From Bacteroidales bacterium (lineage in GTDB: Bacteria; Bacteroidota; Bacteroidia; Bacteroidales; Muribaculaceae), in the NCBI GenBank assembly GCA_004557565.1, contig SFGS01000029.1, forward strand, positions 1-43,805: a stretch of DNA of 43,805 bases. The letters are read 5' to 3'. The notes under the pieces are model-generated. The model saw only the letters and a list, made by a program, of their open reading frames with translations. It was not told the DNA's origin and searched no databases. Positions 1 through 7,703 of the stretch are shown in pieces (position 1 is the first letter of the stretch; every line of letters begins with the position of its first letter). The position numbers were made by a program, and so were the translations under genes.

Positions 1-343
1 AAATCGTTTTTGTGAGATTTGATACGACCTCCTTCCTGTAAATCATTTTATCATCAGGGGTTTTTCGCCGTGAAACGGCGAGCGGTTTTTATCCTTGGGG
101 CAATGTGGATAGCCCTCGTAAGAGGGTGGCGGAGGGATTGTGTGGTTGGCGGCATGGGAACTCGTTTCCAATGACGCAAAGCGCACAGTCGCTCCGCCAA
201 ATGCGAAGCATTCCACTTTGCCCCAAGGCTGTTTTTTATGTTTTTTGTTTTTGATTACATTCACGATTCGGCAACAATACATAATCTATCTCCAGCAAAG
301 AAACGCCCCTTTGGTTTGTCTCCAGAAATTTTCCACTGAACCC
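1..343 (-). repeat. E-family composite structured repeat, right half (E1)
   Basis: This is one of four related intergenic elements in the window. It matches, in reverse orientation, the left half of the complete copy at 37940-38578. In order it shows an AAATCG/CCTCCTTCC spacer, the hairpin GGTTTTTCGCC...GGCGAGCGGTTTTTAT (about 58-101), and a long folded arm based on CCTTGGGGCAA (from 101) pairing with TTGCCCCAAGG (to 228). A T-rich segment and the terminal block ending TTTTCCACTGAACC follow. The rest lies left of the window. Open frames here are translations of the repeat. A 30-bp insertion at 296-325 is listed separately. Confidence 0.75.
296..325. repeat. Small palindromic insertion inside E1 with 7-bp target duplication
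   Basis: The other E copies run straight from CTATCTCC(C)AG into (T)AATTTTCCAC. Here 30 bp interrupt that junction, and TCTCCAG appears on both sides (289-295 and 319-325). The inserted bases contain a CAAAG...CTTTG hairpin and CCCTTTGGTTTGT, matching the type C palindromes at 13333, 25458 and 25581. This looks like a recent insertion of a type C palindrome. Confidence 0.6.
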
Positions 344-366
344 TTGAGAGGAGAATGGTGGCGGAA

Positions 367-411
367 AAAAGGCAACGCCGGGCGCTGCTTGGGGCTTGCG
401 CTCGGCGTTGG
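367..411 (-). terminator. Rho-independent terminator of the LRR surface protein gene
   Basis: On the minus strand a stem CAACGCCGAGCGC / GCGCCCGGCGTTG, with one mismatch, is followed by CCTTTTTT. It lies 67 bp past the stop codon of the gene at 478-3594. Confidence 0.7.
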
Positions 412-477
412 TGTTTTGGCTTTGGAAGCCGCCCCCACTATTCAGGAGGTCGGCTTTTTCAGCATAGAGAATTTATA

Positions 478-3400
478 CTATTTAACTACTTGCTCTTTGG
501 TGAACTTCACTGTGCCGTTGCTGTAAACGGTCTTCACGATGTAGATGCCTGATTCTGGCACGTTAGCACCGAGGGCTGCACCGCTTACGGTGAAGTATTC
601 TTTAGCCACCACTGCATAGTCGGTGTTGAGGTCTTGAACTGAAGAAGCGATGTTTGCAGTCACATACCAGCCCTTAGCTGTAGCTTCGTCCACGTTTGCA
701 CCTTCTGTGCCTGGCATGTAGCTGATGTTGAGCTGACGGCCCCAATCCTTGTTAGATGAATTGATTTCCACCTTCGACACGTCTTGCAACTGTGCGATGA
801 TGGCGTTGATAGCCTCAGCGTCCATCTTATTGTTTTGGAGAGAAAGACCTTGGATGCCCTTGTTGTTAGCCAAGTCGAGAGTAGTGAGTTTGTTCTTCTC
901 AGCAGAGAGCCATTGCACGTAAGAGTTGTTGCTCAAATCGAGTGTAGAAATCATGTTGTCGCCGATGCCGAACCAGTAGAGGTATGGGCACTTGCTCACG
1001 TCAATTGTGGTAAGCATGTTGCTACCAAGTTGGCAGTTGCTCAATGAGCCAAGCATAGTCAAGTCGATAGAGGTGAGCTTGTTGTTGACAAGTTTCAATT
1101 GTGAGAGGTTCTTATTGTTGCTGAAGTCAACAGCGGCGATTTCGTTGTTGTCGGCATAGAGCAATGAAAGCATACTTTGCGCGCTTGTGTTGAGCGCGGC
1201 AATCTTGTTGTTTTCAATGTTCACCCAACGCAACTGAGGATTCTTGGTGATATCGAGAGCGGTGAGTTGGTTGTCGTAGAGATACAAGCCTTCAAGAGTG
1301 GTAAGCTTTTCGATGTTGATAGCAGAGATCTTGTTGTTGGCAAGGTTCAAAGTCTTGAGGCTGGTGCAACCATCAGCGCTGAAGGTGTTGATTTCGTTGT
1401 CGTAAGCGTAAACGCTTTCGAGTGAAGTCAAGCCGTCGATGTTGAGGGCGGTGAGCTTATTGCCGTGGCATGACACCTCGTTCAAACCAGTAAGACCAGA
1501 GAGGTCGAGAGTGGTGAGTTGGTTGTCGTCGCAGAGCACCTCATACATTGTGGCATGGTGAGGCAATACGAGTGAAGTGAATTTGTTGGCAGAGCAGTCC
1601 ACCTTTGAGAGTTGTTCCATTGCCGAGCAGTCGAGCGTGCCTTCAAGAGCGTTAGTGTTCACGTCGAGAACGCGAATCTTGGTGTTCTTGCTCACATCGA
1701 TAGAGGAAATTTGGTTTTCAGCCACATACACGCCAGTAAGCACTGGGTTGCCTGTGAGGTCGAGAGCCTTGAGTTGGTTCTTTTCTGCTTGGAGAGTTTG
1801 AAGCAGAGGAGCGTTGGTGATGTCTAATGCAGTCACGTTTTGTCCGGTCACATTGAGGATTCTCACTTCGCCACCATACACCTTCACTTGTTCACCAAAC
1901 ACATCGTGAGTATAGTAAGCAGCCTTGCTGTATGATATTTTTTCGCCATCACCCCAGTCGATGAAGAATTCTTCGCCAGAGTTGCCACCCACGCCCACGC
2001 GAGCCGATTTGGTGCCCTTCACGAAGTTGATCACCATAGCAGGCTTCACTTCTTGAGCTTCTTGATATTCGTAAGCGCCCACGTCGATTGAGCTGCCAGA
2101 TACGCGAGGATTGCCAGCGATGTCGAATTCTTCAGCGAAGCCTTCGGTCAATGTGCCGGCGTTGATAAACTTGCTGCCTTCTGCAAGCGAGAGGTCGGTG
2201 CTGAGCACCTTCTTCAAGTCTTCTGCATTTTGAGCGCGACCGTCAAAATCAGCGGTCTTCACGAAGTTGGCGCGTTCGGTATCCACTGCGTAGATAGAGT
2301 TGAACACAGAAGTTGACAAATCCTTTGCGCCTTCGATGTTGCTCTTAGTGGTGCCATCGCGCAGCACGTTGAACAGGGCTGTGGTGTTGACCACCTTACC
2401 AGCTGCCACATACACGCCGCCACCGGCATAAGATTGGTTGTTGTATGCCACGCAACCGAGCATTGAGCCACCGTTCACACAGAAGCCAGCGCCACGGCCA
2501 CCGCCCACCTGACCATATTCAGGAGCGTCGGCATAGCAGTTGTAAGCAGAGCAGTGCACTGCAGGGCCTTCCAATGCGAAGCCACCGCCCACAAGACCTT
2601 GGCAAGTGTTTGCCACGCAGTTTTCGATAGAAGAAGTGGCGTCGATGCAGAATGCACCACCCGAACCGGCGTAGCATGCTTCAGCATAGCAGTTGATCAC
2701 CTTGCTGCCAGCAGCATACACAGCACCACCGTTGTCGCTTGCCACGCAGTTGAGGAAGCGGCAGTCTTTCACGGTGCCATTCTTCACATAAATTGCGCCG
2801 CCCACGCCATTGCCATAACTTGAGTGGCAATAAGTGGCTTCGAAATAACATTCGGTGATGGTGCCTTTGCCCTTAGCGTCGAGATAAATGGCACCACCGT
2901 AGCTGTTGCTGTCAACGTCGGATTCGGCTGTGAAATAAGCAGAGTTTTCGAGCACGCGGCAGTGGCTGATGTGAACATCACCGATAGCATACACTGCACC
3001 GCCATTAGCCTTCACGTTCCAAACATTGGCGTTGCCACCCTTCAAGGTGAAACCGTCGATTACGGTTTTTTGCTTGAATTCGCTGCCGCAATACATCACA
3101 TGGGTGTAGTTGTTTTTAGTGCCAGTCACCCATTGCTTGCCAGCGCCTTCTTCCATTTCCCAAGTGTAGCGAGAAGTGGTGCCTGCCTCGTTGGCGCGCA
3201 CCCAAACGTCAGCAACTTCGTCGTTGGCATTGAGAACGGTTTTATTTTTGTACAATTTTGTGCCATTCACGTCTTCCAAAGCACGGTCGTCTTTACTTGC
3301 TTCATTACCAGCAAAGCCACCATAGAGCGACACACCATCTTTCAGGATAAACGACTTAGATGTATTTTTAGTTGACTTGATGAGTTTTTCGGGCACATAT

Positions 3401-3594
3401 TCGCCTTGTGCCACCCAAATCTCATCGCCTGCCTGAGCGGCATCGATTGCGGTTTGAAGATTACCTGCTGCGTTGGCCCACGATGTGCCATCGCCTGTGC
3501 CATCAGCCTTCACATAGTGAACTGCTGAAAAACCTACTGCCGGCACCGAACTAATTGCCAACACCGACAAAATGTTGAGTAACGTTTTTCTCAT
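478..3594 (-). CDS. Secreted beta-helix / leucine-rich-repeat surface protein with T9SS-type tail
   Basis: A 1038-residue exported protein. Residues 1-23 are a signal peptide. Residues 26-60 have the YVKADGTGDGTSWANAA opening typical of secreted right-handed beta-helix proteins of Bacteroidota. Glycine-rich helix rungs (GGAVYA, GGAIYL, GGGFAL) continue to about 510 and close with NPRVSGSSIDVGAYEYQ, the usual end of this module ('choice-of-anchor Q' type). After a linker, about 588-925 is an array of roughly 21-residue leucine-rich repeats of BspA/internalin-like type (LTTLDLSGLTGLNEVSCHGN). The C-terminus (SGIYIVKTVYSNGTVKF) resembles a T9SS type A sorting tail. It is probably surface-attached and binds protein or glycan; the ligand is unknown. 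A TACATTTG -7 box lies about 55 bp upstream of the start. Confidence 0.85.
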   Translation of the reverse strand: MRKTLLNILSVLAISSVPAVGFSAVHYVKADGTGDGTSWANAAGNLQTAIDAAQAGDEIWVAQGEYVPEKLIKSTKNTSKSFILKDGVSLYGGFAGNEASKDDRALEDVNGTKLYKNKTVLNANDEVADVWVRANEAGTTSRYTWEMEEGAGKQWVTGTKNNYTHVMYCGSEFKQKTVIDGFTLKGGNANVWNVKANGGAVYAIGDVHISHCRVLENSAYFTAESDVDSNSYGGAIYLDAKGKGTITECYFEATYCHSSYGNGVGGAIYVKNGTVKDCRFLNCVASDNGGAVYAAGSKVINCYAEACYAGSGGAFCIDATSSIENCVANTCQGLVGGGFALEGPAVHCSAYNCYADAPEYGQVGGGRGAGFCVNGGSMLGCVAYNNQSYAGGGVYVAAGKVVNTTALFNVLRDGTTKSNIEGAKDLSTSVFNSIYAVDTERANFVKTADFDGRAQNAEDLKKVLSTDLSLAEGSKFINAGTLTEGFAEEFDIAGNPRVSGSSIDVGAYEYQEAQEVKPAMVINFVKGTKSARVGVGGNSGEEFFIDWGDGEKISYSKAAYYTHDVFGEQVKVYGGEVRILNVTGQNVTALDITNAPLLQTLQAEKNQLKALDLTGNPVLTGVYVAENQISSIDVSKNTKIRVLDVNTNALEGTLDCSAMEQLSKVDCSANKFTSLVLPHHATMYEVLCDDNQLTTLDLSGLTGLNEVSCHGNKLTALNIDGLTSLESVYAYDNEINTFSADGCTSLKTLNLANNKISAINIEKLTTLEGLYLYDNQLTALDITKNPQLRWVNIENNKIAALNTSAQSMLSLLYADNNEIAAVDFSNNKNLSQLKLVNNKLTSIDLTMLGSLSNCQLGSNMLTTIDVSKCPYLYWFGIGDNMISTLDLSNNSYVQWLSAEKNKLTTLDLANNKGIQGLSLQNNKMDAEAINAIIAQLQDVSKVEINSSNKDWGRQLNISYMPGTEGANVDEATAKGWYVTANIASSVQDLNTDYAVVAKEYFTVSGAALGANVPESGIYIVKTVYSNGTVKFTKEQVVK

Positions 3595-3647
3595 AACAAT
3601 TTATGAATTATTAAAATAATAAATAAGCCCTGTATAATTGGTTATAT

Positions 3648-3655
3648 CAAATGTA
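3648..3655 (-). promoter_or_regulatory. Promoter -7 box for the LRR surface protein
   Basis: The minus strand reads TACATTTG, matching the Bacteroidota -7 consensus TAnnTTTG. It would give a 5' leader of roughly 45-50 nt before the ATG at 3594. Confidence 0.5.
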
Positions 3656-3824
3656 TAAAAATCCGATTTTCGGCGACATCATCCCTCAAAAAACCATCAA
3701 TTCATACTCCAATATAATATTTTTCCAAAATTCGTTAAAATACTCCAAATATGCAAGCATTTCCCCCACAATATTTCTCCAAAAAATTCACCCCCTCCTT
3801 CCTGTTTCACCTTCCAGTTGCTAC

Positions 3825-4076
3825 GGTTCTGTGGAAAATTACTGGGAGATAGATTGTGCATTGTTGCCGAATCGTGAATGGAATCAAAAACAAAAACCTA
3901 AAAACAGCATCAAATTTCTCAAAAACGATTTTGTATGGTAGGGACGCGATACTTCGCGTCCGCGTCAAATGGTTGATATTCAATATGGTGCCACAATTAT
4001 GGGCGGACGTGAAATATCACGTCCCTACCGGGTTTGGTTTTTCGCCGAAGGCGAGCGGTTTTTGTTCTTTTGGCGG
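3825..4076 (+). repeat. E-family composite repeat, internally deleted copy (E2)
   Basis: It starts with the terminal block GGTTCTGTGGAAAATTACTGG, then the conserved TGCATTGTTGCCGAATCGTG and AATCAAAAACAAAAAC segments. The left folded arm is absent and the sequence passes straight to the core AAAACGATTTTGTATGGTAGGGACG. The core is an inverted pair of type A palindromes (about 3940-3962 and 4009-4031) around ATTCAATATGGTGCCACAATT. The GGTTTTTCGCC-GAAG-GGCGAGCGGTTTTT hairpin follows. The element stops about 10 bp short of the prsW stop codon, so its right arm is missing. 3595-3824 is AT-rich with no gene seen apart from the LRR promoter. Confidence 0.75.
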
Positions 4077-4085
4077 TGGGGAAAA

Positions 4086-4874
4086 TCACATGGGGCGGTG
4101 GGGAGTGCGGAGGAATTGCTCTTGGCTCACGGCGGCGCAGAAGGTGGCGATGTCGGCGGTGTCTTCATCGAGGCGCTCGGCGTGGGCAAAACGCTTGAGG
4201 CAGAAGCGGTGCATCCACACGCAGAAAATCACGAGCGGTATGTAACTGAGCATCGAGAGCAGTTCGTGCTCTGCACCCACCATGAGTATGGCGTCGTAGA
4301 TGCCGTGGGCAAGCACTGGTGCCAGCCAAATGAAGTAACGATATTTGCGGTAGCGGCGCGGATAGAAGTGCGCGAGCGAATAGAAGAAGCCCATCAGCAC
4401 GGCGAAGATATAGTGTCCCGGCACGGCAAGCAGACTGCGCATAAGGGCGGTGGTAGCCCAGCCGTCTTCGCTTTGGAACACATATAGCACATTTTCAAGT
4501 CCAGCAAAGCCCATGCCTATGCACACGGCATACACGATGCCGTCCATGGCTTCGTCGAAGTCATCGCAGTTGCGCAGCATGAGCCACAGCATGAGCAGTT
4601 TCATCGATTCCTCTGGTATTGCCGCTCCCACGAAAGCGCTAAACACACCTCGCACAAATGGCAGCACGGCAAAGATGCCATATCCCGAACTATACACCAG
4701 CCCTTCAAGCGCCATTGCCAACGGCACAGCCAGGAAGGCGGAAAACAGACCGTAGATGACGGCTTGAATGATGCGCATCATGGGTTCGGGCCGACGGCGG
4801 TCGCGGTATCTGACGTAGCCTATCAGCAACACGGCTGGCAGAAGGCTGGAAATGAGCATGTATAGAACTTCCAT
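4086..4874 (-). CDS. prsW: PrsW-family intramembrane metalloprotease
   Basis: A 262-residue multi-spanning membrane protein. It carries the PrsW signature in order: IPEESMK near residue 86 (EExxK), GLENVLY near 128, PGHYIF near 151 and LAHGIYD near 191. The two glutamates and later histidines form the zinc-type active site of this family, related to CAAX proteases. Family members such as Bacillus PrsW cleave anti-sigma factors; the substrate here is unknown. The start lies 6 bp after the terB-like stop, so it is the last gene of a trmN6-terB-prsW operon. A copy of the E repeat begins about 10 bp beyond its stop. The C-terminal 40 residues are soluble and poorly conserved in character. Confidence 0.85.
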   Translation of the reverse strand: MEVLYMLISSLLPAVLLIGYVRYRDRRRPEPMMRIIQAVIYGLFSAFLAVPLAMALEGLVYSSGYGIFAVLPFVRGVFSAFVGAAIPEESMKLLMLWLMLRNCDDFDEAMDGIVYAVCIGMGFAGLENVLYVFQSEDGWATTALMRSLLAVPGHYIFAVLMGFFYSLAHFYPRRYRKYRYFIWLAPVLAHGIYDAILMVGAEHELLSMLSYIPLVIFCVWMHRFCLKRFAHAERLDEDTADIATFCAAVSQEQFLRTPHRPM

Positions 4875-4880
4875 ATTCGC

Positions 4881-5351
4881 TTAGAAGATTGACATTCGTA
4901 ATTGGTTGATTTTTACACCTGCCACTGGACCGACACCGAGCCACACAGCCACATTGGTCAGTGCCATCATTTCGAGTTGCGTAACACCGTTGCCAGCCCT
5001 CACCACCAGTATGAGGAAGTCGATGATTTGGAGGCGTTGCTCCGATGTGGTGTAAGAGGCGATGCTTCGGGCACATTCCTCGATTTTCGCCGCCCACAAC
5101 AGTGGATTGTATTTCGGTTGCTCGCCTAAAATGCGCATCAACAGTTCATAGCACCGCTGCGCCTTTGCCGGCTCGTAGTAAGTGCCTACGAAATACTGCA
5201 CATAGCCCTGCTTCTGCATTCCGAAGTCGCCATCGATGCGAATGATATACGCCGACAACGCCATCAGCGACAGCAGGAAATTGCTACGCTCGCCCTGAAG
5301 CAGATTAGATGGGCGTTCGATGTCGTTCACTATATCTTGGATATGGCTCAT
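4881..5351 (-). CDS. TerB-like (tellurite-resistance B fold) protein
   Basis: A 156-residue soluble, helix-rich protein. The segment LLSLMALSAYIIRIDGDFGMQKQGYVQYF (residues about 26-54) matches the TerB/DjlA N-terminal helical fold, in which an acidic DG(D/E) turn follows a hydrophobic helix. A second helical repeat lies at about 105-150. No DnaJ domain follows. TerB-like domains are implicated in metal or stress sensing at membranes, but the exact role is unknown. It lies 10 bp downstream of trmN6 and 6 bp upstream of prsW, so all three are probably co-transcribed. Confidence 0.7.
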   Translation of the reverse strand: MSHIQDIVNDIERPSNLLQGERSNFLLSLMALSAYIIRIDGDFGMQKQGYVQYFVGTYYEPAKAQRCYELLMRILGEQPKYNPLLWAAKIEECARSIASYTTSEQRLQIIDFLILVVRAGNGVTQLEMMALTNVAVWLGVGPVAGVKINQLRMSIF

Positions 5352-5361
5352 AGTTCGCTAT

Positions 5362-6096
5362 TTATTTTGTAGAACCGATGTGAAACGGTTCCATCAACTG
5401 TAAATACCAGTCGGAACGGCTGCCGTCGGCGTTGCGCATACAGTGGGTGTGCTCGCGGCGTGGCGTAGAGGCCCCTTTCTTGAACACCAGCACAAATCGC
5501 TTTGTCTCTTTAGTGGGGAGCGTCTTGATGCGGTAGATGTCTTGAAGCCAAAAACCTTGCAGAAAACATTCAGCCGAGAAATCGCTCAACACCTCGCCGG
5601 GAATACACACCGAAAACACGCCCTCGTCACCCAGCATGGCGTAAGCGCCTTTGGCAAGAGTGCTGAATGGCAGGCTGGAACTGTGGCGTGCGCGTGTGCG
5701 GCTGTCGTCGGGGCACTCAAGACTTTTGTCGAAATAGGGTGGGTTGCACACCACGCAGTCGAAAGCGCCAAGCGTGCCCTCTGCCTGTCGAGTGGCGAGG
5801 AAGTCTTGAAACGAGGCATGAACGAGCGTGAGGCGGTCGGTCCACGCCGATGCGGCGAAGTTGGCGGCAGCGTCTATGATGGCGTGGTCGTCAATTTCCA
5901 CGGCAGTGATGGTGGCGTCGGGGCATCGCTGGGCAAGCATCAGCGAAATCACGCCTGTGCCAGTGCCTATGTCGAGAATGTGCGTGCCACCGGCGGCAAG
6001 TGCGCCGAGCAAGTCGCTGTCGGTGCCCACTTTCATGGCGGCATTTCGCTGGTCGATGGTGAATTGCTTAAATTCAAAAAAATCTTTTCTGCGCAT
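5362..6096 (-). CDS. trmN6: tRNA1(Val) (adenine(37)-N6)-methyltransferase
   Basis: A 244-residue class I SAM-dependent methyltransferase. Motif I is DIGTGTGVISLML (about 41-53), the acidic ribose-binding motif is AVEIDD, and the catalytic motif is VVCNPPYFDKSLE (about 117-129), with the NPPY typical of N6-adenine methyltransferases. The N-terminus FFEFKQFTIDQRNAAMKVGTDS is characteristic of the YfiC/TrmN6 group, which modifies A37 of tRNA-Val. It heads the operon with terB and prsW. Its promoter (TAACTTTG, 6120-6127) lies back-to-back with that of the FKBP gene. Confidence 0.88.
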   Translation of the reverse strand: MRRKDFFEFKQFTIDQRNAAMKVGTDSDLLGALAAGGTHILDIGTGTGVISLMLAQRCPDATITAVEIDDHAIIDAAANFAASAWTDRLTLVHASFQDFLATRQAEGTLGAFDCVVCNPPYFDKSLECPDDSRTRARHSSSLPFSTLAKGAYAMLGDEGVFSVCIPGEVLSDFSAECFLQGFWLQDIYRIKTLPTKETKRFVLVFKKGASTPRREHTHCMRNADGSRSDWYLQLMEPFHIGSTK

Positions 6097-6119
6097 AAAG
6101 GTTGTGGTTCTCTTTCTCG

Positions 6120-6157
6120 CAAAGTTACAACATTTCCCGACAAATTACGTATCTTTG
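6120..6157. promoter_or_regulatory. Overlapping divergent promoters for trmN6 and the FKBP gene
   Basis: TAACTTTG on the minus strand (6120-6127) serves trmN6. TATCTTTG on the plus strand (6150-6157) serves the FKBP gene. Only 22 bp separate the two -7 boxes, so each -33 region overlaps the opposite promoter. Confidence 0.6.
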
Positions 6158-6183
6158 TGGAAGTAAATAATCAATAAGCAGAA

Positions 6184-6582
6184 ATGAACAAACTGGAATA
6201 CAAACGTAAAAACGAGCAGTGGCTCGAAGAAAAGGCAAAAGAAGAAGGCGTGAACGAACTGCCAAGGGGCATTCTCTACAAGGTGCTGAAAAGTGGCGAC
6301 CCTAACGGAAAAACGCCTAACCTCAGCAATGTGATTGTGGCGCACTACACTGGCCGCACCATTAATGGCAAACAGTTCGACAACAGTTACAGCGGCGCAC
6401 CGCTGGCTATCCGACTGCGCGAACTGATTGAAGGCTGGATAATTGCACTGCAACGAATGCACGCCGGCGACAAATGGGAACTCTATATCCCTGCCGAAAT
6501 GGGCTACGGAAAGTTCGCCCAACCAGGCATCCCCGCCTACTCCACCCTCATCTTCGAAATCGAACTCATCAGCTTTGCATAG
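6184..6582 (+). CDS. FKBP-type peptidyl-prolyl cis-trans isomerase
   Basis: A 132-residue protein without a signal peptide, so it is probably cytoplasmic. Residues about 48-131 form an FKBP domain: VIVAHYTGRTINGKQFDNSY, then PLAIRLRELIEGWIIALQRM, GDKWELYIPAEMGYG and IPAYSTLIFEIEL. The Tyr, Phe/Asp, Trp, Tyr and Phe positions of the proline-binding pocket are recognisable. The 45-residue basic and acidic N-terminal extension is helical in character, as in dimerising FkpA/Mip-type proteins but shorter. Transcription starts from 6150-6157, giving a leader of about 20 nt. It catalyses proline isomerisation during protein folding. Confidence 0.88.
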   Translation: MNKLEYKRKNEQWLEEKAKEEGVNELPRGILYKVLKSGDPNGKTPNLSNVIVAHYTGRTINGKQFDNSYSGAPLAIRLRELIEGWIIALQRMHAGDKWELYIPAEMGYGKFAQPGIPAYSTLIFEIELISFA

Positions 6583-6588
6583 TTCGCA

Positions 6589-6664
6589 AGTCAACGAGAC
6601 AACAAGTCAACGAGTCAACAGGTTGAAGTCAGACGAGTCAGACAGGTCAGACAAGTCCGACGGG
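6589..6664 (+). repeat. Compound short-period tandem repeat (octamer then nonamer)
   Basis: Octamers of the type GTCAACGA, GTCAACAA and GTCAACAG repeat four times, pass through GTTGAA, then become nonamers GTCAGACGA, GTCAGACAG, GTCAGACAA and GTCCGACGG. The same order of units occurs at 22595-22660. Confidence 0.7.
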
Positions 6665-6704
6665 GCTGATGCGGACACCATCGTTTCCTGCACCAAAACT
6701 ATCG

Positions 6705-6765
6705 TCTTAACTTCTTTAACTTCTTAACTCCTTAACTTCTATAATTTCTAACATCTAATTTCTAT
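6705..6765 (+). repeat. Octamer/heptamer tandem repeat upstream of the ZIP gene
   Basis: TTAACTTC-type octamers repeat about four times and grade into TAATTTCTAA/TCTAATTTCT. The latter is the reverse complement of the TTAGAAA heptamer array at 33268. The array ends within 5 bp of the ZIP start codon, so it forms the 5' leader. No separate promoter box was identified. Confidence 0.6.
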
Positions 6766-6769
6766 TCTC

Positions 6770-7528
6770 ATGATTACAAATGTAGTATATAGCGCTCTTG
6801 GGCTTTGTGGAGCCACAGTGATTGGATCGCTGATTGGGTTCACCTTTAAGGGACTGTCGCACAAATGGAACGACACAGTGCTTGGCTATTGCGCTGGCGT
6901 AATGTTGGCAGCCGCTGTGTTGGGGTTGCTCTTGCCTGCCGCCGACATGGCTGGCGATGGCTGGGGCATAGCGTGGGTGGTGATTGGCGGTATGGCGGGC
7001 GCGCTCTTTCTCAACGTGCTCGACCTCGTTACGCCCCACCTCCACCACATCACTGGCCTCGACCAAGAGCAACACGCCAACAACTCCACCCTCAACCACA
7101 TTCTGCTTTTCGTGATGGCAATCGCCATTCACAAGTTGCCAGAGGGCATGGCGGCAGGTGTGAGTTTCAATGGCGAAAACTTGGGCAACGCCTGGACGGT
7201 GACCGTGGGCATTGCCCTTCAAAACGTGCCAGAAGGCATGGTGGTGATTTCGCCGCTGCTGGTGGCAGGAGTGAGCCGAATGCGCACCTTCCTCATATCA
7301 TTAGGCATCGGTCTGCTTGAAATTGTGGGCGTGCTGATAGGCTACTTCGCTGGAGGCATTTCGCAAGTGATGCTCCCCACGATGCTTGCCTTCGCTGGCT
7401 GCGCCATGCTTTATGTGGTGAGCGACGAGATGATACCCGAAACCCACAGCCACGGCTACCAAAAACAAGCCACCTACGCCCTCCTGCTCGGTTTCCTCAC
7501 CATCCTCGCCATCGAACGCGCCCTCTAA
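6770..7528 (+). CDS. ZIP-family divalent metal transporter
   Basis: A 252-residue inner-membrane protein with about eight hydrophobic segments. The two signature metal-site helices are visible: HKLPEGMAAGVSF near residues 120-132 and LQNVPEGMVVISPL near 148-161. The loop before them, HLHHITGLDQEQHANNSTLNH, is histidine-rich, as in ZIP carriers. Family members import zinc or other divalent metals. It belongs to the GufA/ZupT branch by length. It converges on the His-tailed receptor gene and is followed by a hairpin at 7646-7683. No Zur-like box was found upstream, so co-regulation with the receptor is not shown. Confidence 0.85.
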   Translation: MITNVVYSALGLCGATVIGSLIGFTFKGLSHKWNDTVLGYCAGVMLAAAVLGLLLPAADMAGDGWGIAWVVIGGMAGALFLNVLDLVTPHLHHITGLDQEQHANNSTLNHILLFVMAIAIHKLPEGMAAGVSFNGENLGNAWTVTVGIALQNVPEGMVVISPLLVAGVSRMRTFLISLGIGLLEIVGVLIGYFAGGISQVMLPTMLAFAGCAMLYVVSDEMIPETHSHGYQKQATYALLLGFLTILAIERAL

Positions 7529-7645
7529 TCCCCACCGACACGCCATAACGCAGGAAAATATGTAAAAAAAAATCGGTGTAAATAGGGTTAAAATGGATTA
7601 AATCGGTGTCTTCCTCCCCCACACAAGACCACCACACTTATACGC

Positions 7646-7683
7646 AATCACGGAGACTGCCGCATTGGGCAATCTCCGTGATT
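7646..7683. terminator. Hairpin between convergent ZIP and receptor genes
   Basis: AATCACGGAGA-C-TGCC pairs with GGCA-A-TCTCCGTGATT, a 15-bp stem with one mismatch and a 6-nt loop. Neither side has a strong T-tract. It is probably a bidirectional transcript end. Confidence 0.5.
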
Positions 7684-7703
7684 GATGTTATATATAAGGG
7701 AGC

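Noticed and set aside
43..282. Open frame on the minus strand with a near twin at 37893-38225 on the plus strand
   Set aside because: Both are translations of the E repeat element. The similarity of their peptides comes from the repeat DNA, and there is no sign of protein-level selection.
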